This document shows, piece after piece, positions 54,842 to 64,000 of a DNA stretch of 64,000 nucleotides. The stretch is from the NCBI GenBank assembly GCA_003439945.1, contig QVRM01001473.1:376001-440000 (forward strand), in the 5' to 3' direction. Every line of letters starts with the position of its first letter. Position 1 is the first letter of the stretch. The position numbers were made by a program, and so were the translations under genes. The DNA comes from Dermanyssus gallinae. Its lineage: Eukaryota; Arthropoda; Arachnida; Mesostigmata; Dermanyssidae. Under the pieces are notes generated by a model, which was given only the letters and a program-made list of their open reading frames with translations, ran no database searches and was not told the origin of the DNA.

Positions 54842-57800
54842 GTGTTGGATGAGACCACGTCAACGAAGCTCGCTAACGAACGTCGTTTATCATATCACCT
54901 TTATTGAAAAAGGGGTATTACAATAGAAGCAAAGTCGTTTTGAATCTGTGAACGACGTGCAATCTTACTAAGTCAAGTTTACTTTCGTAAAAGCCTAAGC
55001 AAATCTTAATAGGTCTTGTTGAATGTACAAGCTATAATTATAAGGTGCCTACACTCTGTATATGTTTGTAGATACACATGTAGGTACTAGTAGATATCAA
55101 TGTATTGAATTAAGGACAATTGGCAAATACATGGAGATATAAAGCAAACATGGAGTGATACTAGTTCGTTCTAAAAAATAAGCACTTATAAGACGAACAT
55201 GAAGAAAAAATATCAAGTCACAGCTTCGGGTAAGAAGAGGTTTCGGCTGAGTCAACGGCTGGGGGAAACATACACATAAACAGATCTTCTTATAGTACAA
55301 AATCCTATACTTTTTTAAACTGTCGAAGGGTTCAAGTGCACGATCCAAAAGAAACAAATATTGAAATACATTTTTGCACGTGCGGGTAGGGGCACTCCTA
55401 GCTGTACTCAAGTATTCGTTCGATGTAACGAGGCCGTTTGCTTGAATCACCGCTTCAATTCAAAACCTAAACCGTTAACGGGCATCTTGGAAAACTAGCC
55501 AATAACGATTGGCAAACGACCGCTAATGCATACAATGACCGAGTCCGAGTTTTATGTCAAATTTTGTTAGAGTCTCGCTTAATTACGCCCCACGCATATT
55601 AATCTCAAAAATTTTAATCTCCACTGTAAGACGGTCAGTCAGAGTGCTTATCTCAGGACATGCTCCTGTGGATGCTGAACCCATTAAACACAGAATTTGT
55701 TTGCGGTACCACCACAGGTTGCAGAATATGCAAGACGCCACACTCAAGGTGTGTGCAAATACGCCGAAATTTGCTCTGTTTTAAGGTAGCGCATTTCTTT
55801 GGGTCGTGGCAAGCTAACGGTCACTTCGACTCTAGAAATGTATGTCGACCGTGAATATCTTTTTGGCAAAGAGGAATTAAACCTGACCCGCTGCTTTGTG
55901 CTCAAGGGAACCCAGGAGCCCGGACGTTGAGCAAACCTGTTCACTTTATTGGGCTTAGAAAGATTCTGTTAAACTTTTACCGTAGAGCGGGCACAAACAC
56001 CATATATGGTGCTTGTTTACATTCTACTTAGATCAGGCTCTCGTTAGGTAGATCAGATACGACGCATAAACGCATTCTGGGCACGTTCGGACAACCCGCC
56101 AAAATGCGACCCGGTTTAGCCGTCTGTATATATACACAGAACTAGAAAAAAGAGTAGCACAATTGCAAAAGCTGTCTCAATAATACAACAAAGTTTCTAA
56201 ATTTGATTTTGTAACACTTTTGTAGCTCTAGACAGTTTTTGACTGACAGACTCTTCGATTTCTCTGTACTTGGAACTTTATAAGGCTTTGTGCCCTTAAC
56301 TTATTATATCGTAAGATACAAACACCAAGCTCATTTTTACCGTGTGACGACGGCTTTGTAATTGTCAATTTCCAGCTCGAGTAGAAATGTAAGAATACTC
56401 AGACACGATTCAAATATTTTCAATATACATTTTCTTTAAAGGGATTGGTTATGGATAGACGCTCGTGTGCATCGCTACGGTACATAACAGCGAAGGAACG
56501 GCATGAATCTACATAGCCGGCTGTCACGTTGGGCAATGTGTTTACGTCATCACGAATGTAATTGAACGGAATTGTTGGTGGTCAAAATACGTATACATAT
56601 CTATGTTGATAATGTTTATCTACAACCAGCGAGTTGTACCGTAAAGCTGAAAGAGAATGATCGGTGTTTGGTCCTCGCAAAAAGATCGAATACCAAACGG
56701 TAGAAAATTGTATTTAGTAGTGATATTAGTAGTAGTAGAAGTTGGACTAATAGAGTTCCTACATATGTAAGGACTCTCTTTAGAAACATGCCAGGTGAGT
56801 AGTATATATAAGGTATTCGAAAGAAAGATGACACTTTAGTAGCGAAATTGGGTTCAATGCGCGCAATTTGCTACGCTGGCTCAACGCTAGACTTGTCGTT
56901 AAGCAAGGCCGACACATACAGATGCAGCATTTCCGGACCAAGAAGCTGATTAAATTCCAAGCCCGCGAACAACGTACAGGAATAGATGGCGTGCAAGACG
57001 TGTTCCAAAGTGCCAAATCAGAAAAGATCTCTCGCCTGGCCCATTGAAGTACTCACCGATAAGATGTAACGCCGCCGGGGGTCGGAAGTAACACACGCAC
57101 ACCGCAAAGAGTCTGACCGTGGTTGGTTTGGGAGTGATTTATTTATCTAGTGGTGGCAGTCATAGCAGAAGTAGCAATAGTAGTAAAACTAAACGCCATA
57201 CTAGTAGAAGACCTCGGCGTAGTAGTAGTAGTAGTAGTGAAGTAAAACGAAAGCAGTTCTGATGAAAATGCTTGTACATCGGCCAGATCGCTCTCCGTGG
57301 AGTTTGTGTGCTCAATGGGCGTGGTATTGCGTGTATGTGTGTGTGTGTGTGCGTGTGGTTAGTTGAGGCCGGTGCGTTGCGGTGCGTTTTGTCTCTCTTT
57401 CAGCCGCGCAGACGCCCCCCCGAGTGCGCCTCTCGATCTGCGTGCATCTTTGCGTGCCTAAGTGCATGTCACTGCTTATGTGTGGCTGCCGCAAGCCGTT
57501 GCCGTTGCTGATCCTGATTTCTCACGCCCTGTCTACATGTTTGTCTGACTGTCATTCTTTCACAGAATATTTACAGACGCCGCCGCCGCCACCGCCGGAA
57601 ATATTTACCCCGACGAGCTCGCCACCAACAGAACCGCTCACGGGCACGGCATCCATTATTCAGTGGGAACGAGGAGCGACCAGGAGGAGCTCTGTTAACA
57701 AGTGTGCACGATGCACGCAACCAATGCACAGAATCGAAAGGAATAAACGACCGACCGGATGCCGAAACCTCTTTACCTGCATGCTTACAGTTGGGAGACG

Positions 57801-58885
57801 TGGTGGGCACCTTGCTCGCTAGTGGCTTCTCTCTTGTTCTCTCTCGCCGAGACCTCCGCCGAGCGTGTCCACCTGAGGACCAAGTTCAGTTTCTTTTCCT
57901 CTTTTCGTTCTCCTTTTTCTATTTTTTTTTTTTTCTGGTTTGTCTTTGACCGCCCTTCTACCCCCCCCCCCCTTTACCCTACCACCCTCTCTTTGATCAG
58001 GGAGATCGTGTCAAGTGTGTGCATCAGTAAGTACGCTACAACGTGAATTAAATAAGTAAACGTCGATAGTGCTGCAGCAACGTACTCTGTCCGTCCTATT
58101 TGTAGCCGGGGCACTCACCGGGGCAATCTTTTCAGTGGAAACAAGCATCTCCTAAAACCAAATGGGCCGCCTACATGTCTACTACACTGCCTAATGGTCC
58201 AGGAACTTCGTCTCACCATAGATACGACCTCCGCATTTCCGATGTACCAATTAAACAGCATGCCACACTGTCAAGGCAACTAGTCTTTATAACTCTGTCC
58301 AATCACTCGCCCCTTCTCTGTTTTGGGCACACCTCCCGCCCCCTGGTCTTCGCGTGCCGTCTCGTCAGACCTCAGCTCCTTCTTGTTCATCTCATTGCAG
58401 AACCTTGGCGCAATGGCGCAACCAATGCAGCTCAGTTTGTCACAGGTTGTTTTTGTCCAGTATTCTCGGAACAGCGGCAGCATTTGGTATGTTTAAGTTT
58501 GTGCCAGCAGGTACCACTGGGTTTGCTTTACTAAGAGGCTTTAGTAGGCGCAATACATTGCTCGAGTTGGCACACTCACGGCAATGCCTGTCAAGCATAT
58601 TTGAAATTAAATACGGTTAAGGCAATAGTAGAAAAAGATGTAGGATACGTTTGAACTGGGATGATTATGATAAGTGCAGTGCGATCCCCGGTCTGAGTTT
58701 TAGATTTAAATATGCGATATCGTGTTTGCCTAAATCATAATTTTATTTAATTGTAATCCTTTTTAGTGCAATTAAGACCAAATCTGAGGCCTCAAACAAA
58801 AATCATACATATGTGGGCCTATCAAGCGTGCCTAACATACCAAGCTAAATTAATAAACAAATTTCGCCGTGCGGCTATTCTATAA
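54842..58885. other. No recognisable gene
   Basis: Contains (GTA)n near 56725 and 57220-57239, (TG)n at about 57332-57353, poly-C at about 57961-57972 and a GC-rich interval (57290-58050) with overlapping ORFs in several frames. None has a domain I recognise. The 57.3-58.0 kb interval could include a host 5' exon, but there is no direct support. Confidence 0.35.
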
Positions 58886-59199
58886 TACATCGAGAGCCTA
58901 AACATGTTGAGATATCTTAACTTTTCGTGCTGACTCTTAGCCAAGATTCCACGGGACTGCTTTTTGCATTGCTTTATAAACGGACCCCCATAGATACAAA
59001 TGTGCCACGGTGAGGCTCGAACCCGCGAACGTATGTGTGTCCCCTGGTCGCGAGGCGTAGGCGAATGCACCACGCCACCGGACTCGACATGTTGAGATAC
59101 CTAGGGTTTCCGGACAGTCCTTGTGGCAGCGTGGTCGCTGACTCTCAGCGGTTTGTCATCTATTCTCAATGAGTATCGCTCAAAGAAAATTCGATCGTT
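58886..59199 (-). mobile_element. SINE-A, minus strand, split by SINE-B
   Basis: The 3' end complement (TACATCGAGAGCCTAAACAT) lies at 58886-58905. The remaining body (CTAGGGTTTCCGGACAGTCC, TTGTGGCAGCGTGGTCGCTG, CTCAATGAGTATCGCTCAAA) continues at 59087-59199 after a SINE-B insertion. The tRNA-like head is missing. Confidence 0.85.
58918..59086 (-). mobile_element. SINE-B nested inside SINE-A
   Basis: Complement of SINE-B (GCTGACTCTTAGCCAAGATT, ATACAAATGTGCCACGGTGA, GGCTCGAACC, CACCACGCCACCGGACTCGA). Flanked by ACATGTTGAGATATCT (58902-58917) and ACATGTTGAGATACCT (59087-59102), a 15/16 target duplication made of SINE-A sequence. Confidence 0.92.
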
Positions 59200-60637
59200 T
59201 TTTCACCCCGGTTTTGTGCGATCCCATGGGATGAATGTCTGTCTTGTTTCCGGGGATAGGAATCAATAGAACTTCAATACAAATCTATGGCCATACCGCA
59301 CCAGGCTTCCTTTAACTGGCGTCGAGCCAAGCCTGCTTCGCTGAGCGTCGGCGTTAAGGTATCTCTCGTTTGCCAGCGGTAGGCAGTTTTGGCTGTGCTG
59401 AGCAAATTGAAACAGCATAAAAGTTGAAAGAGCGTACTACATACAAACATTTATTCACCTTTGCCAGGTAGTATAACACAATATATATATATCTCCAACG
59501 AGCGTACTGAATATACTCAATGACGAACGACACTGGCGTAGCTACATTTCCTGAGGTTACTCGCCATACTTACCTGTTGTTTTAAGATTATGCCGATTTC
59601 ATTTATTGACATCTTCATGCAACGACGAAAAGCTAGGCAGCGAAATTAAGAACCAAAACAAATAACTGAATACGGTACACGGATACCTCTGCAAAACAAT
59701 GCCTTATTTTTGTTTTACGAATAAGAAAAATACGTTCCATAGATACGTGTTTTTACATGACTCTTACGTGTTATCTCTTATGTTATCTCACCTCTTTTCA
59801 AATAAAAGCTTAAACAGGCAATTGCTCAACTTTTGTTTATCATTAAATGTTTCCGGCGGCACATTCGAGTACAAAGCCTGTGTGGTAGTAGCGAATGTGC
59901 GACCAACAAACAACCATATAGACGGATCCTCAGATATAACAAAGGCGTACTATTAGCCTTTGTGGATAGAACCAGCAAGTTGCAATTCTAGACGAACGGA
60001 TAGTAAGTACCGTCTGCTAGTATTTTAGTTTTCTAGAAACATACTCGTGAAATAATTTCAGCTCTGTTTCGCGAGGCAAACCTCTAATAGCGTCTATATT
60101 CTATAACCGGACACTGTATTAGCGTTATGCAACCGTGGTGTGACGTGAAGTAACAGGACAAAAACAGCCAAAAAAGAAAAATATATGCGAATTTGCCATT
60201 AGAGCGCCCAGCTGCTGCTGCATACATACAATGAAACGAGTCACTTAGCCAGTAAACGTGAGGCGCTATTTGATAATAACAGCTAGAGCTGTTGAGAGCT
60301 GAATGACTAACTTGTGTGACCAAATAGAGCGCAATTCATGGTGTGGTGGTTTCTGCTGCGTTTTCCCGTCGGCTACCTGCAGGTGGCGGTTTGCGCGCCG
60401 CGTGCATGGGCGCGATGCCCGGACGTCGCGGCCTAAGTGGGTTTGCTGCTGCTGCCGCCTTATGAACCCCTTATGAACGAGCGACAGTGGGAGGGAGACC
60501 GATAATGCTGTGCTCGAAAGGTTGTCGTTCCTGCCAGAACTGATCCCCCGCTGAGCTGCCTCTTCCGTCGGCGGGCCCGACATCCATCTCCCCACAGCGC
60601 ACCAAACAAGCGATAACGCTTTTGTCGACACTAGTCG

Positions 60638-60640
<3 letters not shown>
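59200..60640. other. No recognisable gene
   Basis: Unassigned; GC-rich ORFs on the minus strand at 60266-60620 have no recognised domain. Confidence 0.35.

Positions 60641-60718
<78 letters not shown>
60641..60718. repeat. (TA)n microsatellite, longest uninterrupted in window
   Basis: About 78 bases of pure TA directly before LINE-T copy 2. Confidence 0.95.
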
Positions 60719-60722
<4 letters not shown>

Positions 60723-63500
60723 CGGATCGGCAAGTTTTACTACTTTAGATTTTAAAACGTTAACCGAAACCATCAAGGCCATATGGTTCGTTTTACTTAG
60801 AATCCCTATTCATAAGTTGCGTGCGGGCCAATTTCAGGCTGAAATCAGTGGCGGCGTTCATTGTTTGAGTGTGGTTCAAACAAGTGAAATAAACGAGTTT
60901 CGGCGATTTTTAAGGAGTCGAAAATGGAGGGATAACAAGAGACTAAAGATACCGTTCGGAAAGTTTTTGGCGACAATGACAAAAGAACATGTCGACAATA
61001 TTTGTGGTACGCATCCAACAATCGCCGAATTATTGTCAGAAAGATAACTGAGGAACTGAGATATCTTATGGATCAGTTGTAAAAGTTTTGACCAATGCTT
61101 TATGAGTTAGAAGACTGACAGCGATTTTTTTTCCAAAAATGTTAAATTTCCAGCAATTGAACGCCCGTCCGGAAATGTCTGGATTGAAGCTTCGGGCGGT
61201 CTGAACCATATACCCATGGCTCCTCTTTTGTAGTAAGTTCTGAACTAGTCACTACAAAAGACTAATCATGGCTGTATGGTTCTCACATCAAGACCAGAGC
61301 CTAGTGGTGCTTCCAAGGAGAGCAGACTTCAAATAGCTTCAGTGATTGGAACTAGTTGAAAATTGCTGTCAACAGCCACGGATGCAAACGTTAAGGTATT
61401 ATTATTCACGCAGGCAACAATGACAACAATAATAACGATGACGAAATAGAAACATACATACAAGTGACTCAATATTGAATACGGAAATCAGACCAAGATG
61501 ACAGTGTCATCAAAGTGTCTGCTGTGGAATGTAGAGTCTCTCTAAATAGTCGGTGCCGAGCATCAGGAGAGGACATTTTAGTGAATATGACATAATATGT
61601 TTAACCAAGACATTTAAAACAGATTTCACACGTACACCCTTTTTACGTCAAAAAGTGCTTTATGAACTAGTGGCTAAATCAGCCACGGCCGGAGACTCCC
61701 CAAGCTCTTTCGTAGCACCGCCAGGCAGATAATACGAGAACTAAACGATTACTATCTCGTATGTGTTTATAGCCCATCAGAGCGGACCGTCTATCAAATA
61801 GCACAGGTGATTGCATGGAATCTGCAAAATGTAAATAACAATGTAATTATAGGTGGCGATTTTTATTGTGATTTGGCAAAATAAGGTGCCAGACAAGATA
61901 GTTTTAAAGCTGCGGTCTACGAACTTGGATTAAGCATTCATAATAATCGTAATGACCTAAATTTTTTTAGCTGACACGAATACAGCGCGGTCGACATTGT
62001 TTTATCATCAGTACTACAGGCTGTCTTTGATCTTACCGTCGGCACACCGTAAGCACTGTCAAGTGGAGTTAAGGTTACACCAAAGCAAAGAAATGACCAC
62101 ACTTTCAATTAATCGGCCTTCTCGATCATTGGATGTCCACATACTGGAACAAGCACTACAATTAACCTACAGATGACATAAACTATATTGAAAAAACGAT
62201 TAAGTGGTCTATTCGCATGGTCGCAAAATCAAAGAACGTGAGACTGCAGAGGCACAAGTCGTTGTTCGACAAAGAATGTCGACAAATAGAGCAAGTGATC
62301 TGTCTGTTCAAACCCACAACGTTAACTGAACTCCTACAGTTGGCTAACTTGAAACGAATATTTAGAAATATGAAGAAGGAAAAGGGATTGCACTACGAGG
62401 AACAACAGCGCGCTAGTTTTGGCAAGCGTGCAGAAACTATGGCTACTTCTTCCAAGACGACCAGTGCCTTCAAACCCATTGATACATGGCGGAGAGTGGG
62501 TAGCCCACTTAACAAATCTATTAACGAGAGACCTCATATTGCCAGCTCAGAACCTTTTAGAAGAAATTGTTTATTTTACTAAAGGCGAAGTCAGAGCCGC
62601 AAATTTTATTGAAGCAAAGCGGAAAATCATCAGGACCTGATCGTATTCTTAATGAACACCTGAAGTCTAACATTCTAACAAATATAACAGTCAAACAAGA
62701 CGTTTTGTGCCCTATTGTGACAGAACTTCACAACGAATGTGTTCGACAAGAACAAATCCCTGATGAGTTGCGGAAAAGCTATCTACGACCTACATTTAAG
62801 CGAGGCGATCGACGTCAGATGCAGTTGAATTTGTTTTAAACCATGTATCGAACTGCCTTTTTAAGAAGGAAATTACATATGCTGCGTTTATTGGTTTTCA
62901 AACTGCTTTAGACTGCCTGCCGAGGAGCTGTTAATTAGCCACGCTTTGCAAAAGTTTTAACATAAGAGGCCCCCTTTTTAACCTCGATCATAATATATTA
63001 GCGCACAATATGATTTGGGTCAAAAACGGCGACCTCTATGTACAAACGCCCGTTAGACAAACTATCGGGGTATCGCAAGGAGACAGCTAGTCTATTTCTT
63101 TTTATCTTGTATATAACTGGACTCGCAGACTTACTGCGTAGTCTTAACGCCAATTTTGAATTTGATGCCGATGACCTGATCATTTTAACAAAATCTCGTA
63201 ACCATCTACAGGCTTACCTCAACGAAACTGAGAAATTGTGCGAAGAAAACAAGCTCAAGACTAACGCCGAAAAATCAAAGGTCTTACGTTTTAGCAGAGA
63301 AGGGTCATGCGCGGCCAGGGATCATGTTCTATCAATTTATGGAAAACCACTCAAATTAGTTAGTCATTTTTCGTATTTAGGCGTCACACTGACCCCTAGA
63401 GTCTCTTTAGTAGACATTGAGGAGATACAAGCAGAAGGCATGAAGTGGACATAAAAACAGCTATAAATTGCTTTGAAAGCAAAGTATTTTCTGTAGCAGC
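60719..63500 (+). mobile_element. Non-LTR retrotransposon relic (LINE-T copy 2)
   Basis: Begins right after (TA)n with the same 5' segment as 3670-3900 (AACCGAAACCATCAAG, AATCAGTGGCGGCGTTCATT, TTTCGGCGA). An ORF of unknown function to 61047 precedes endonuclease and RT traces. The 3' limit is uncertain. Confidence 0.7.
61740..63454 (+). pseudogene. LINE-T copy 2 ORF2 relic: endonuclease + RT
   Basis: VIIGGDFYCDLAK (about 61845-61883; Asn of GDFN replaced by Tyr), SAVDIVLSSVLQAV (about 61985-62030) and NDHTF (about 62092-62106; NDH in place of SDH) come from the endonuclease. SSGPDRILNEHLK (about 62627-62665) is the first RT block, GVSQGD (about 63066-63084) the pre-catalytic block, FDADDLIILTKS (about 63163-63198; Tyr replaced by Asp) the catalytic block, then NAEKSKVLRFSR and YLGVTLTPRVS (about 63377-63409). 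Stops and frame changes are frequent. Not R1-like by motif spelling; clade unassigned. Confidence 0.75.
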
Positions 63501-64000
63501 ATACATTTTTTATAGGGGTTTAGGGTTTAAAACACATTTACGTACGACTGAGCAAAAGCATACAGGGATTGACTCTCCCCAGAACATGCTCACACTCAGA
63601 CAGTATGGGACTCAGCCACCAAACAGCAACTCTCACCAGCAAGCATTGGCGCTTGGCAAGAGTCGAGCCGTAGGCTTAGGGCAATACCCACTAAAACCTT
63701 ACATAGAAACACGACAATGCCTACATATATGTAGCCCTCTTAAGATGACCCTCCGGCCTGCGGATTCTTGACAGAGAAGAGTAACTACGCACAGGCGGCG
63801 GGGAAATCTCGAAAGCTTTAGATCATTATGTCCTGCTTGTCGAGTCACATGGTGCAAGCGACTCTCTTATGCTTTCCACTAGTCTTCTTCTTCCGGCATC
63901 TTCATTGGCCTTTATAATACGTTGAATAGGCTTGGCAGCTGCGTCCCAGTTGCTGACCGACGTGAGCATGTGTGCGACTAGCTCTCCCAGAGTGTCCTTT
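63501..64000. other. No recognisable gene
   Basis: Possibly the element's C-terminal or 3' UTR region; no zinc motif or tail identified before the window ends. Confidence 0.35.

Noticed and set aside
56874..57014. Minus-strand 47-codon stretch (contains LGPEMLHLYVSALL) as an exon
   Set aside because: It reads protein-like but is short, bounded by stops and without convincing splice sites or family resemblance.
57290..58050. Possible host 5' exon or promoter
   Set aside because: GC-rich with ORFs in several frames, but no domain and no clear promoter elements.
60471..60782. ORFs with Tyr-Ile runs
   Set aside because: Translations of (TA)n tracts; the same happens at 9612-9676 and 6517-6638.
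1..64000. CRISPR array or bacterial operon
   Set aside because: No regularly spaced repeats and no bacterial gene organisation; the window is eukaryotic repeat-rich DNA.

Overview
The window looks like nuclear DNA of an invertebrate, most likely an arthropod. It has no operons, few long ORFs, many (TA)n, (CAA/GTT)n and (GTA)n microsatellites, two tRNA-derived SINE families, a mariner relic and many decayed non-LTR retrotransposons (LINEs), most of them R1-clade-like. R1-clade elements are mainly known from arthropods, so that placement is an inference; nothing here fixes the species. I find no host gene that I can support with confidence. Almost every recognisable protein segment belongs to a mobile element and carries stops or frame changes.

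Layout. 0.8-1.8 kb: a ~1 kb foldback element. 2.6-3.1 kb: CAA/GTT low-complexity DNA. 3.7-6.3 kb: plus-strand LINE relic following a (TA)n tract. 8.5 kb: 3' relic of a family whose longer copy lies at 50.2-50.8 kb. 11.5-12.8 kb: minus-strand LINE relic. 16.3-16.8 kb: 3' end of a CR1/jockey-like LINE. 18.2-21.2 kb: minus-strand R1-like element (M1) holding two nested insertions. 21.3-23.2 kb: plus-strand LINE with gag zinc knuckles. 30.3-35.1 kb: minus-strand R1-like element (M2) split by a 3.2 kb plus-strand R1-like element (P1) with a 13-bp target-site duplication. 36-39.7 kb: minus-strand R1-like element (M3). 42.1-47.8 kb: the most complete R1-like element (P2: gag ORF, endonuclease-RT ORF, 3' UTR, A tail), carrying one SINE in gag and another in RT. 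48.6-49.7 kb: long palindrome and mariner transposase relic. 50.1-50.8 kb: cysteine-cluster plus nuclease-like domain ORF inside a (TA)n tract. 54.6 and 58.9-59.2 kb: SINEs with clear duplications, one inside the other. 60.6-63.8 kb: LINE whose 5' segment matches the one at 3.7 kb.

The most striking observation is that three separate R1-like elements (M1, M2, P2) are each interrupted within the same ~8-codon stretch of the reverse transcriptase gene, the one encoding the conserved PQGSILGP motif. The insertions are an R1-like 3' fragment, a nearly full ORF2 R1-like copy and a tRNA-SINE. Each has a recognisable target-site duplication. This suggests a retrotransposition system that preferentially lands in its own relatives' RT gene; it needs a genome-wide count to confirm.
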